From NCBI GenBank assembly GCA_910578515.1, contig CAJTQR010000003.1, positions 310,001 through 374,000 on the forward strand: DNA of 64,000 nt. The letters are read 5' to 3'. The translations under genes were made by a program, and so were the position numbers. The stretch is from an uncultured Duncaniella sp. (GTDB lineage: Bacteria; Bacteroidota; Bacteroidia; Bacteroidales; Muribaculaceae). This document shows, in pieces, positions 17,354 to 25,390 of this stretch. The notes below the pieces were generated by a model. The model ran no database searches. It saw only the letters and a program-made list of their open reading frames with translations, and was not told the DNA's origin. The first letter of the stretch is position 1, and every line of letters begins with the position of its first letter.

Positions 17354-17917
17354 ATGAATTGTAAGATAACAATGATGTTGCTCGCGGTGTCGGTTTCAAT
17401 GTTGGCGGGATGCGGTTGCTCCCGTCGCGTATCCGACGCTGCGGGTGGAGCATCGTCAGCCGGTCTGCCTGAACCGCAGCCCACTCCGGTGGCTATGCCG
17501 GTGAAAGGTGGTGTGCGCCCTGCCAAAATGGTAGCTAAGGTGCATATTTATAAGACAAATGGCGATTATGACAACAATGTACCGGTGACACTGGATGCCT
17601 CACGCACGGGAGTGGTGGCATTTCCTGCCCCCTCCGACCTCTCGGCGGCCTCAACGCCTGTTAAACTTGCCGATGGTTATCTTCTTGACCGCCGGGGTGT
17701 CGGTGCGAATACAGCCTTCACGCGCTACACCTATCCGGAGTATGAAGCCATGGCGCAGCCTCCCACCACTGATGAACTTCTACGCGCGGTCATACCTGAT
17801 GCGCGGGTCACAGAGGTGGTTGAGATGCCTTTCAGCGTAGGAACCGGTGATGAGGTGAATAAGTGTAATGAGCTTATCTCGGCAGGATTGCCCGGATGCA
17901 AGCGCATTTATCCTTGA
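17354..17917 (+). CDS. Lipoprotein of unknown function
   Basis: 187 residues with a lipoprotein signal (lipobox LAGC, Cys20). The mature part is proline-rich at first, then has a compact predicted beta-rich region (VAKVHIYKTNGDYDNNVPVTLD). I do not recognise the family. It lies 9 nt after the C10 protease and is probably co-transcribed, so an accessory or immunity-like role for the protease is possible but only inference. It ends 2 nt from the convergent formate channel gene. Confidence 0.75.
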   Translation: MNCKITMMLLAVSVSMLAGCGCSRRVSDAAGGASSAGLPEPQPTPVAMPVKGGVRPAKMVAKVHIYKTNGDYDNNVPVTLDASRTGVVAFPAPSDLSAASTPVKLADGYLLDRRGVGANTAFTRYTYPEYEAMAQPPTTDELLRAVIPDARVTEVVEMPFSVGTGDEVNKCNELISAGLPGCKRIYP

Positions 17918-17919
17918 TA

Positions 17920-18723
17920 CTACTTCTTGGTCGAAGGAGTGAAATGGATATAGGCATTGAGAGCGCCCACGAAGAAGGCTCCGCCAATGATGTTGCCGAT
18001 GGTGGCGGGAATAATGTTATCGACAACAGCGCTTGCGATTGATATGTCGGCACCCTCCATCATTCCCAAGGGGATGAAGAACATATTGGCGATGGAGTGC
18101 TCGTAGCCGAGAGCCACGAATGCCATTACCGGAAGCCAACATCCGAGTGCTTTCTCAAAGAATGTTTTTCCGGATAGAGCCAGCCATACCGCGAGACAAA
18201 CGCACCAGTTGGCACCTATACCCTTCAATAATACAGTCAGCCATGGCATTGATACCTTTGCCGTGGCTATTTTTATTGCTGCCGAGTGATAAGGTTCGGG
18301 AGCTGTGAGTCCGCATAGGTATACCATAAAGAATGTGAAGAGTATCGCTCCGATGAAGTTGCCGAAATAGACCATAGTCCAGTTTTTGAGGATTGTGGCG
18401 GCTGTGTGCTTCTTCTGTACGAAGGATGGTATGAGCAGAGCGTTGTTGCCGGTGAAAAGCTCGGCGCCGAGGACTACTACGAGAATCAGACCGATTGGAA
18501 ACATGCATCCGCTTAGCAGCTTCTGTACAGCCGGATTGGCGGCGGTCAGTTCCGGGAATCCGAAACCGACAATCATCGACAGAATGCCGCCGAGCGCGAT
18601 ATAGGCGCCCGCTAAAATGGCTGAGACAATGAGACGGGGAGAGTCTGACCGGGTGAGGTTGGCTTTTCCGGCTCCCGCATTTGCGGCAGCCTCAGTGATT
18701 TCGCGCGGGGTGCGTATCTGCAT
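17920..18723 (-). CDS. Formate/nitrite transporter family protein
   Basis: A 267-residue inner-membrane channel of the FNT family with six hydrophobic segments. Diagnostic stretches are GAYIALGGILSMIVG, GNNALL, NWCVCLAVWLALSG and the sixth-helix region NIIGGAFFVGAL. Most related members export formate in mixed-acid fermenters; nitrite or hydrosulfide are alternatives. It is the last gene of a minus-strand trio with a small membrane protein and an exonuclease. Confidence 0.9.
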   Translation of the reverse strand: MQIRTPREITEAAANAGAGKANLTRSDSPRLIVSAILAGAYIALGGILSMIVGFGFPELTAANPAVQKLLSGCMFPIGLILVVVLGAELFTGNNALLIPSFVQKKHTAATILKNWTMVYFGNFIGAILFTFFMVYLCGLTAPEPYHSAAIKIATAKVSMPWLTVLLKGIGANWCVCLAVWLALSGKTFFEKALGCWLPVMAFVALGYEHSIANMFFIPLGMMEGADISIASAVVDNIIPATIGNIIGGAFFVGALNAYIHFTPSTKK

Positions 18724-18779
18724 GGGCTATGATTGGTTTTTAGTGGTTATGGGCGCGTCGTCGGGCGTGAGTTGGGACT

Positions 18780-18992
18780 CTAAGAGGTCGGACGCTTGTT
18801 GTTCTCGTGCCGTAGTCGTTCACGTTTTTTGAGGAAAAGATGCAAGATACCTATTATAATGAGTGTTACGCCTATTACACCGAAGTAATAGAGATAATGT
18901 CCCTGGCGATACTCGGGAAAACCGATGTAGCTCATTACGCCTAAGTATGCAAGAAGGAGAAGAGGAATTACAGTAGAGCGTTGAAGTTTCAT
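18780..18992 (-). CDS. Small two-helix membrane protein
   Basis: 70 residues with two hydrophobic helices (VIPLLLLAYLGVMSYIGF and LYYFGVIGVTLIIIGILHLF) and a strongly basic C-terminus (KKRERLRHENNKR), implying a cytoplasmic tail. Family not recognised. It lies 37 nt after the exonuclease and 56 nt before the FNT gene on the same strand, which supports it as a real gene. Confidence 0.65.
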   Translation of the reverse strand: MKLQRSTVIPLLLLAYLGVMSYIGFPEYRQGHYLYYFGVIGVTLIIIGILHLFLKKRERLRHENNKRPTS

Positions 18993-19029
18993 GGGATGAG
19001 AGGATTGGATAAGGTAAATGTGGAAAAAG

Positions 19030-19704
19030 TTAAGTTTGGGTATTGATATCGGAGTCGGAGTGCATCATCTCATCCTCTCCGGAGTCCTGTATGATGTAGG
19101 ATGACTCCATCGGTTCGAATGAACCGGAGGTGAGATGGTTGTATATCTTAAGGCAGGCCCATGCGTCGATTGAGGCGTAAATCATCTGCCCGGCTGAAAG
19201 TTGGGCTGCCTCCCAGTTACTTAGACGCTGGCTTTTGGATATGCGGCCGTTGAAAAGGATGCCGTAAATTTTTTGCAGACTTGAGTCGGCGATATGGAAA
19301 GACTTGACCACACTCTGCAGGTCAACAAAGTTGCGTGGCTCAAATTCGGCAAGCTTATGAAGCATGTGGAAGTCATCCTTGAGCGAGAGCCCGACTTTTA
19401 CCACTGAATCAGATTCGATGAATTTTTTCAAATCATCGCAGAAGCCTAATTTGTTGAGGCGGAATAGATATGAATGGTCAAGTGTGGAAATCTGTATGAG
19501 GGAGACTGTATTGGTCTGACCTTTCCGGAAGTTTGGCTTTGTCTCGGTGTCAAATCCCACGGCTCGCTGCTTGCTCAGGAACTCGAGGGCTTTGGATGCA
19601 TCGGGCAATGTCTCAATCACTGTTATAGCACCGGGAAACTCAACTGTCGGCAGTTCCGACAACTGAGCCTTTGAAATTGATATGCTAAATGAGTTGATGT
19701 CCAT
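19030..19704 (-). CDS. 3'-5' exonuclease, DEDDy family
   Basis: A 224-residue RNase D/WRN-like nuclease. Exo I is GFDTETKP (Asp52, Glu54), Exo II lies in GLSLKDDFHML, and Exo III is the DEDDy form YASIDAWACL. There is no HRDC domain, so it resembles the short stand-alone exonucleases of Bacteroidetes rather than full RNase D. Its substrate (RNA or DNA) is not evident. Confidence 0.85.
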   Translation of the reverse strand: MDINSFSISISKAQLSELPTVEFPGAITVIETLPDASKALEFLSKQRAVGFDTETKPNFRKGQTNTVSLIQISTLDHSYLFRLNKLGFCDDLKKFIESDSVVKVGLSLKDDFHMLHKLAEFEPRNFVDLQSVVKSFHIADSSLQKIYGILFNGRISKSQRLSNWEAAQLSAGQMIYASIDAWACLKIYNHLTSGSFEPMESSYIIQDSGEDEMMHSDSDINTQT

Positions 19705-19800
19705 TTAATAATAGATTTTGCCCTGGTAGGTCTCGAAAAAATAATCATAAAAAGAATTGCAATTTATGTTAGTGTCAATCCGGACCTGTCAATTTTCCCA

Positions 19801-19808
19801 CAAATATA
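19801..19808 (-). promoter_or_regulatory. Candidate -7 element for the exonuclease operon
   Basis: The minus-strand sequence reads TATATTTG, a match to TAnnTTTG, about 97 nt before the exonuclease ATG. No clear -33 TTTG. Confidence 0.4.
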
Positions 19809-19844
19809 ATCATTATTGTTGAAACTTAAAGTAAAAAAATATGA

Positions 19845-19889
19845 AAAACTACCTTTCAGACGTCCAGAAGGCATCTTTCAGGTAGTTTT
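19845..19889 (-). terminator. Probable terminator of the biotin operon
   Basis: A 10-bp stem (AAAACTACCT with AGGTAGTTTT) around a 25-nt loop that has some internal pairing. On the minus strand it is followed within 5 nt by seven T residues. It lies 130 nt past the bioD stop. Confidence 0.55.
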
Positions 19890-19918
19890 ATGGTTGGAAT
19901 GTCCCCAGGAGGGTAACA

Positions 19919-20037
19919 TGTTCAAACCGCTATACAGGGGCTCAGAAGCGTGGTGCGAGAGTGCGGTCGATTGTCCGGGCAAACGGATTTATGAGTTATG
20001 TCAGTGCCCGGAGTGCCGTTCAATCAAGTTGGATTGA
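19919..20037 (+). CDS. Candidate Cys-rich micro-protein, 39 residues
   Basis: The ATG near 19919 follows an AGGAGGG stretch and opens a 39-residue frame (MFKPLYRGSEAWCESAVDCP..., ending ECRSIKLD) with five Cys, including CQCPEC, as in zinc-binding knuckles. The frame is open further upstream (to 19816), but that part spans the AT-rich terminator. It overlaps the 3' end of bioD by 18 nt on the opposite strand. Shine-Dalgarno sequences are not the norm in Bacteroidetes, so the evidence is thin; it may be chance. Confidence 0.25.
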
Positions 20038-20664
20038 GGGAATGAAATGGAGAGGTGTGTCGGGGAAGTTGCGTTGTAGATAACGTTGGATGAATCCTCG
20101 GGTATCCTCTGCTATGGTCTTGTCTTTGTCGAAATGCTCATTGTAGAGCACGGCTTCGAGCTTTATGCCACGGCTCTTGATGGCTTCGAGCGAGAGAATG
20201 GTATGGTTGATGGAGCCAAGGACACCGTTGGTGACAAGCAGGAGGGGGAGCTGGCGGGAGGTCACATAGTCGATGGTAAGAAAATCATCGGTGATAGGTA
20301 CCATCAGACCGCCGGCGCCTTCCACGAAGACCACGTCGTAGCGTGATTCCAGAGTTTTGGTTGAGTTGTCAATCGCCTTGAGGTCAATTTCCCGACCGTC
20401 AATCCTTGCGGCAAGCTGCGCTGAGGCCGGATAGGAGAAGATTACGGGGGCGGTGGTGTGGTCAAGGTCCTCAGGGAGCGGCGGGATGCCCATAATGCGG
20501 CGGTGTAGCTCGATATCCTCAGAGTATTCCTCATTGCCTGTTTGGATGAATTTCTGGGTGACTGCGTTTATCCCCTTCTCCCGTAGCTTGGCGGCGAGAT
20601 AGCCTGTCACGTAGCTTTTGCCGGCATCGGTGTCGATGCCTGATATGAAATATGTCTTCTCCAT
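20020..20664 (-). CDS. bioD: Dethiobiotin synthetase
   Basis: Closes the ureido ring of 7,8-diaminopelargonate with CO2 and ATP to form dethiobiotin. 214 residues with the variant P-loop GIDTDAGKSYVTGYL, FVEGAGGLMVPI and LVTNGVLGSINHT. It is the last gene of bioA-F-GC-D, with its start overlapping the bioGC stop by one base (translational coupling). Confidence 0.96.
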   Translation of the reverse strand: MEKTYFISGIDTDAGKSYVTGYLAAKLREKGINAVTQKFIQTGNEEYSEDIELHRRIMGIPPLPEDLDHTTAPVIFSYPASAQLAARIDGREIDLKAIDNSTKTLESRYDVVFVEGAGGLMVPITDDFLTIDYVTSRQLPLLLVTNGVLGSINHTILSLEAIKSRGIKLEAVLYNEHFDKDKTIAEDTRGFIQRYLQRNFPDTPLHFIPSIQLD

Positions 20665-22061
20665 TATGATTGATTCTGTTTTGTGAGTATCATGTATATA
20701 GGCTGATAGGTCAGCGGGGCTGTGGAATCGGGGAGAGTAGGGTAGGAGCGGAGGAACGCTCTTGTCTCTGCGGCGGAAGCGGCCGGTGTAGTGGCATTCA
20801 CGCCTGTAAGCCTCACATGTCGTAGCACATCCATAGGTGTTGGGAATGTGAGGTGCATTGTTGTGCTGGAGAGGTGTCCGATTATCATTCCGCCGGGTAT
20901 CATGCGGTGCAAGGTATCGATGTCGGGGTAAAGGGACTCCCTGCCCATTGTGGCATTGATTTCACGCATGGTGTCGGGACCGAAAGTGGAGATTACAGCC
21001 TGACCGCCGGGACGGAGCACCCGTTCCACTTGTAGGAGAAAGGATGGTAGAGAGTTGAACCATTGCACGGTTGAGGTGGTGATTATGGCATCGATACTCT
21101 CGGATGGAAGGTTTCGGATTTCAGTTTCCGCGTCACATGACTCTATGTCGGCGCCAAGTCGTGAGAATTCCTCTACGAAGCTATCGGAGATGGTGAGGTC
21201 CCATAATCGGAGTGTGGTGATGTTGCAGTTGTTGCAAATCAGGCGTGTGGAGTAGCCGGTGCCGCAGCCGATTTCCAATATGTCGAGAGGTTTGGCGCTG
21301 TCAGCGGTCCATAGGTCCATGAGGTTGCGTGCTATGCGTTGCTGAATTATGGCGTTGGAGTCGTAGGTGGAGGCGGCCCGGTGGAAGCGACGTTTCACCA
21401 GCGACTTGTCGGTGAGCAATGATGGGAGCAATGTCGGGAAGGCGGGGAGATGCGCACCCTCGTAGCTGCAGATTTCAAAAGCCTCGTTTTCCCAGGCATT
21501 GAATTGATTGGCGGGGGGGATTATGCGGTCGGAAGCGGAGATAATCGCTTTGTCCCAGGTTATGATTGGGGAGTCATTGGTCTCGACTGCCATGAGCTCC
21601 TCCTTTAGTTCGGTTATCTGGCGTTCAGGTAGTGTGGTGGCGAAAGCTTTGTACGCTTCCCCTGAGCCAGCCATGCGTAGATAGAATTTCTGCAGGCTTT
21701 TTTCGTTCAGACCATCCAAAGTGCCACGGAAAATCCCAACCGGTATACCCATCCGGTCATCCACGGGGTGTTGTGTACCGTTAATGGCTATTTTGGTAGT
21801 GAAAGGGAGTTCGGGATGTGAAGCGATAAATCTGGCGGCCGCCGGGACGCCGAACGACCATGCCACCACGGCTATTTCATCGTATCTCTCCGGCGCGATT
21901 TCAAATGAGAGCCGGTCGTCGCGGTAGTCCCACACCACACAGAGGTCATATCCGCTTACCTTCAGTCGGGTAAAAGGATTATGGTCCATTCCCCAGCCAG
22001 CAAAGAGCAAGAGCAGACGTGAGGCGGGAACAGGGTCGGTATGGAACAGTCGAGATTTCAT
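20664..22061 (-). CDS. bioGC: BioG-BioC fusion: pimeloyl-ACP methyl ester esterase plus malonyl-ACP O-methyltransferase
   Basis: 465 residues in two domains. Residues 1-210 are a BioG (DUF452) alpha/beta hydrolase with the nucleophile Ser69 in AWSFG, Asp178 in SASDRIIP and His204 in EGAHLPAF. Residues 215-465 are a BioC methyltransferase starting KSLVKRRFHRAASTYDSNA, with the SAM-binding motif LEIGCGTGY (262-270) and TTSTVQWF. BioC adds the methyl that lets malonyl-ACP enter fatty acid synthesis; BioG removes it at the pimeloyl stage. The fusion puts the opening and closing enzymes in one chain. Confidence 0.93.
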   Translation of the reverse strand: MKSRLFHTDPVPASRLLLLFAGWGMDHNPFTRLKVSGYDLCVVWDYRDDRLSFEIAPERYDEIAVVAWSFGVPAAARFIASHPELPFTTKIAINGTQHPVDDRMGIPVGIFRGTLDGLNEKSLQKFYLRMAGSGEAYKAFATTLPERQITELKEELMAVETNDSPIITWDKAIISASDRIIPPANQFNAWENEAFEICSYEGAHLPAFPTLLPSLLTDKSLVKRRFHRAASTYDSNAIIQQRIARNLMDLWTADSAKPLDILEIGCGTGYSTRLICNNCNITTLRLWDLTISDSFVEEFSRLGADIESCDAETEIRNLPSESIDAIITTSTVQWFNSLPSFLLQVERVLRPGGQAVISTFGPDTMREINATMGRESLYPDIDTLHRMIPGGMIIGHLSSTTMHLTFPTPMDVLRHVRLTGVNATTPAASAAETRAFLRSYPTLPDSTAPLTYQPIYMILTKQNQS

Positions 22062-23212
22062 CGTGAAGTGATAATACGGTTAATAGCCTCCCCGAAGCGT
22101 TCTATATCAGTGGTGCTCAAAGCGGCGCTTAGGCTTATGCGCAGGCGTTCGGTGCCGGGCGGTACTGTTGGGGTGCGTATGGGGAGAACTTTGAAACCGT
22201 CCTCCATGAGCCGGCGTGATAATTCCACAGCTTTGGCGGCATCGCCGATTACGAAGGGTTGGATATGCCCTGCGGTGACGGGGAAATCGGGAGAAAGTGG
22301 CTGAAGGATTGTCTGTAGCTTTGCGCCCAACTCGCGCAGGTGATTGCGTCGGTCATCCATCGGGAGGAAAGTCTCTATCATATATCGTGTCCACGCCACC
22401 GACATTGGGGGGAGGGCTGTGGAGAAGATGAAGCTGCGAGCGCGGTTGATGAGGTAGTCCTTGATTTCAGGGGAGACTGCGGCGAATGCACCCATCGAGG
22501 CGCATGCCTTGCCGAATGTGCCAACCACTACATCGATTGCCGGATACTCTTCGGAATCGCGTGCTATGCCGAGTCCGCGGCTACCTTCAACTCCGAAGGC
22601 ATGTGCCTCATCGACATAAAGCAACGCATTGGCGAAGCGTTTCTTTATTTTAGCTATCGCAGTGATGTCGGCACTGTCGCCATCCATACTGTATACGCTC
22701 TCAACAGCTATAATCACCTGCTCATACTCCGGCGCGTTCTTAGTGAGTATACGCTCAAGATGTTCGAGGTCATTGTGGCGAAAACGGGTGAAATCGGCTT
22801 TTGAGAGCACAATCCCGTCGATGATACTTGCATGGACGAGTTTGTCTGCCACAATTAGGGTTTTACCAACCTGCGCAAGCGAGGATATTAGCCCTGTGTT
22901 GGCATGGTAACCGCTGTTGAACAGAAGGGTGGGGCGCAGGTATAACTCCTCGAGGAAGCTCTCGAGCCCGAGATACTCCTCCTGATTCCCGGCAAGCAGA
23001 CGCGCGGCCGAGGAGGTCATGGGGATGCGACGGTGGGCAGCGTCGGCGAAAAACAGCTCCTGTAGTGTAGGGTCGCACCCTAATCCGAGGTAATCATTGG
23101 ATGAGAGGTCGATAATCCCCGTCTCCTTGCCGCCCGGGGTCGGGATGCTGCGGAAATTTCCTGCAGTGCGGAGTGCCTCTGTGATTTCTACGAAGCTGCT
23201 CATTTTATGCAT
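22058..23212 (-). CDS. bioF: 8-amino-7-oxononanoate synthase
   Basis: A PLP enzyme joining pimeloyl-ACP and L-alanine to give KAPA. 384 residues with SSNDYLGL, NSGYHANTG, DEAHAFGVEG and the PLP Lys235 in GTFGKACASMGAF. It overlaps bioA by 13 nt upstream and bioGC by 4 nt downstream. Confidence 0.96.
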   Translation of the reverse strand: MHKMSSFVEITEALRTAGNFRSIPTPGGKETGIIDLSSNDYLGLGCDPTLQELFFADAAHRRIPMTSSAARLLAGNQEEYLGLESFLEELYLRPTLLFNSGYHANTGLISSLAQVGKTLIVADKLVHASIIDGIVLSKADFTRFRHNDLEHLERILTKNAPEYEQVIIAVESVYSMDGDSADITAIAKIKKRFANALLYVDEAHAFGVEGSRGLGIARDSEEYPAIDVVVGTFGKACASMGAFAAVSPEIKDYLINRARSFIFSTALPPMSVAWTRYMIETFLPMDDRRNHLRELGAKLQTILQPLSPDFPVTAGHIQPFVIGDAAKAVELSRRLMEDGFKVLPIRTPTVPPGTERLRISLSAALSTTDIERFGEAINRIITSR

Positions 23213-24480
23213 TCAATGGTTTGTTCGATGAGAGTGCGGAGGTCGTCGTCATTAATGATATATGGAGGCATCACATAGACATTTCTACCGAAGGGTCGCA
23301 CCCAAATGCCTCTCGCCACACATTTTTTTTGGAATTCACCCACATTGACAGGTTCTTTCATCTCGATTACACCGATAGAGCCGAGTACTCTCACCTCCTT
23401 GACTTGAGGCAGGGAAGCGGCAGGCGCCATGAGGCGTCGTAGTTCTTTCTCTATATGAGCCACGCGGGTCTCCATATCCTGCGATTCGAGAAGTTTCAAC
23501 GACGCTATAGCTATGGCGCAGGCGAGCGGATTGCCCATGAAAGTGGGTCCGTGCATCATCACTCCCGCCTCACCGCGTGAGATAGTGTCGGCGACCTCGC
23601 GGGTGGTGAGCACGGCGCTCATAGTGAGATAGCCGGCGGTGAGACCTTTGCCTATGCACATTATGTCAGGTTGTACTCCGGCATGCTCCCAGGCAAATTT
23701 CTTGCCTGTGCGCCAGAAACCGGTGGCAATCTCGTCGAAAATCAGGTAGAGTCCATTCTCATCGCAGAGGCGGCGTGCCTCACGCAGATATTGCGGATGA
23801 TAGAAGCGCATGCCGCCCGCACCCTGCACTATCGGTTCGAGTATCAGTGCGGCGAGCTCATCCTTGCGGCTGCGTATTATCTCGGCAAGTGGTTCGATAT
23901 CCTTCGGGTCCCATTCTTCATGAAAAGATACCTGGGGTGCCGGTGCGAAATATCTTATCGGGAGTGCCGAGCCGAATGCACCATGCATTCCGGTGACGGG
24001 GTCGCACACGCTCATGGCATTCCATGTGTCGCCGTGGTAGCCATTGAGGATGGTGACGAAATTAGTTTTCTTATGTGAGCCGGAACGCGAAACCGATGCC
24101 TGTACAGCCATCTTCATGGCTACTTCCACCGCCACCGAGCCGGAATCGGCATAGAAAATATTGTTCATTGCCGGAGGTGCCATTGAGAGGAGCAGTTTGC
24201 CAAGTTCTATGGCCGGCTCATGGGTGAGACCTCCGAACATAACGTGGCTCATATCGGCGAGTTGTCGTGTGGCAGCCTCATTTATCACTGGATTGTTGTA
24301 GCCGTGGATTGCCGCCCACCACGATGACATGCCATCGATGAGCATGGTGCCGTCGGCAAGTTTAAGCTGCACACCTTCGGCCGACACTACTTTGTAGGTC
24401 GGAAGAGGGTCGAGAGTAGAGGTGTAAGGGTGCCACAGGTGTTCCCTGTCAAAGCTATCGTGCAATATATCTTTTTCCAT
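23200..24480 (-). CDS. bioA: Adenosylmethionine-8-amino-7-oxononanoate aminotransferase
   Basis: Class III PLP aminotransferase making 7,8-diaminopelargonate from KAPA. The start at 24480 (MEKDILHDSFD) gives 426 residues, the normal BioA length, whereas the open frame upstream to 24552 adds a tail without homology and crosses the promoter. Motifs: HLWHPYTS, MSSWWAAIHGYNNP, YFAPAP, FDEIATGFWRTG and the PLP Lys in CIGKGLTAGY. It is the first gene of the operon; bioB is not in the window. Confidence 0.96.
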   Translation of the reverse strand: MEKDILHDSFDREHLWHPYTSTLDPLPTYKVVSAEGVQLKLADGTMLIDGMSSWWAAIHGYNNPVINEAATRQLADMSHVMFGGLTHEPAIELGKLLLSMAPPAMNNIFYADSGSVAVEVAMKMAVQASVSRSGSHKKTNFVTILNGYHGDTWNAMSVCDPVTGMHGAFGSALPIRYFAPAPQVSFHEEWDPKDIEPLAEIIRSRKDELAALILEPIVQGAGGMRFYHPQYLREARRLCDENGLYLIFDEIATGFWRTGKKFAWEHAGVQPDIMCIGKGLTAGYLTMSAVLTTREVADTISRGEAGVMMHGPTFMGNPLACAIAIASLKLLESQDMETRVAHIEKELRRLMAPAASLPQVKEVRVLGSIGVIEMKEPVNVGEFQKKCVARGIWVRPFGRNVYVMPPYIINDDDLRTLIEQTIECIK

Positions 24481-24530
24481 GTTTTTTAGTGACAGTAAAA
24501 TTCCGATTGTCCGCATTCGGAAACCGGCTA

Positions 24531-24538
24531 CAAATTTA
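24531..24538 (-). promoter_or_regulatory. Candidate -7 element for the biotin operon
   Basis: The minus strand reads TAAATTTG, a full TAnnTTTG match, 50 nt before the bioA ATG. The -33 position lacks TTTG, as would suit a regulated promoter. I see no complete BirA-type palindrome. Confidence 0.45.
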
Positions 24539-24710
24539 CAAATAATTTCCATTATTCGGATAACCCCTTTCCCAGATACTCACGTATTGAATCGGCGCCG
24601 CCGTTATGATTACAGCGCACACGCTGCTGAGTGGAATTTTGTCGATAAATTCCACAAAGATTGCTATAATGTCAAAAAGCATAAAATGAACGGATTCCGG
24701 CTTTTTATAA

Positions 24711-24785
24711 AATGATGGAAAAAACGGTGCCGGACCCAGTTGTTTTTTAATTTTTGAATCAGGTTTTGGCTGATTTTCCATCATT
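24711..24785. repeat. 12-bp perfect inverted repeat upstream of bio and nuo
   Basis: AATGATGGAAAA at 24711-24722 and its exact complement TTTTCCATCATT at 24774-24785, separated by 51 nt. Could be an operator pair or an RNA stem. It lies between two divergent promoters. Confidence 0.5.
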
Positions 24786-24886
24786 CTTCGTCATATTTGT
24801 CTCCTCAACTCCCTCATCATGACAAAAAAATATGTGAAAAATAGATTCAAATCTTAAAAAATAAAAAGTTTAAATCAGTTCATTTT

Positions 24887-24921
24887 TTTGGACTTAGTTT
24901 GAGAAAAATTCGCTATATTTG
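24887..24921 (+). promoter_or_regulatory. Promoter of the nuo-atp-nuo operon
   Basis: TTTG (24887-24890), a 23-nt spacer, then TATATTTG (24914-24921). Expected start is near 24927, with a leader of about 95 nt before nuoA. It is the only consensus promoter I find ahead of the 17-kb cluster. Confidence 0.6.
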
Positions 24922-25021
24922 CACTGCGAATTATGCCCATATTTCTTGTCTATTGTTTGTTGGCGAGTGAATTTGCTGACTTGCAGATAGTTAACCTTTG
25001 GAAAAATTGAATTAACACTAT

Positions 25022-25390
25022 ATGATAGCATTAGCAATTCAAAATGCGACCTTGGCAGTAGTGGCACTCTTGACGGGTGTCGCGCTGGTTGCAGTTGCAC
25101 TTTGGTTAGCCGGGCTTATCTCCCCGCGCTCCTTCAACCCTCAGAAAGGTGAGGCTTATGAATGTGGTATCCCAACCAGAGGCGAGTCTATGGCTCAGTT
25201 TAAGGTGGGATATTATCTTTTTGCCATCCTCTTTCTCATGTTTGACGTTGAAACCGTGTTTCTTTACCCCTGGGCTGTACGTGTACAGGAATTAGGAACC
25301 TCAGGTCTCACTGCCATCGCAATCTTTTTTGGAATCATAGTGCTGGGCTTGGTATATGCCTGGCGGAAAGGAGCTCTTGAATGGAAGTAA
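25022..25390 (+). CDS. nuoA: Complex I subunit A
   Basis: A 122-residue membrane subunit with three transmembrane helices (about 10-35, 65-90, 95-115). The inter-helix stretch RSFNPQKGEAYECGIPTRGE with its conserved Cys matches NuoA, as does FDVETVFLYPWAV. First gene of the operon; overlaps nuoB by 10 nt. Confidence 0.96.
   Translation: MIALAIQNATLAVVALLTGVALVAVALWLAGLISPRSFNPQKGEAYECGIPTRGESMAQFKVGYYLFAILFLMFDVETVFLYPWAVRVQELGTSGLTAIAIFFGIIVLGLVYAWRKGALEWK

Larger units (their letters stand above)
19705..20019. other. Intergenic region between the biotin operon end and the exonuclease
   Basis: 315 bp containing the exonuclease promoter (19801-19808), a hairpin that can terminate bio transcripts (19845-19889), a second 8-bp hairpin (TCCGGGCA at 19974-19981 with TGCCCGGA at 20005-20012), and a candidate Cys-rich micro-ORF on the plus strand (19919-20037). 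Confidence 0.5.
24481..25021. other. Divergent control region between bio and nuo-atp operons
   Basis: 541 bp without a credible gene. It contains a minus-strand -7 element for bioA (24531-24538), a perfect 12-bp inverted repeat (24711-24722 with 24774-24785, 51-nt spacer), an AT-rich stretch (24820-24890) and the nuo promoter (24887-24921). A small minus-strand open frame (24536-24784) looks like chance. Confidence 0.6.

Noticed and set aside
19100..19130. GGTTCGAAT stretch resembling a tRNA T-arm
   Set aside because: Lies inside the exonuclease gene and no cloverleaf can be drawn around it; no tRNA was found anywhere in the window.
19816..19917. N-terminal extension of the Cys-rich micro-ORF
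   Set aside because: The sequence forms the terminator of the biotin operon, so translation from here is unlikely.
24536..24784. 82-codon minus-strand frame between bio and nuo
   Set aside because: Covers the bioA promoter and an inverted repeat; translation has no domain and poor composition.
24980..25015. GTTAACC sequence like half a BirA operator
   Set aside because: Only one half-site is present and it lies on the nuo side, not near the bioA promoter.
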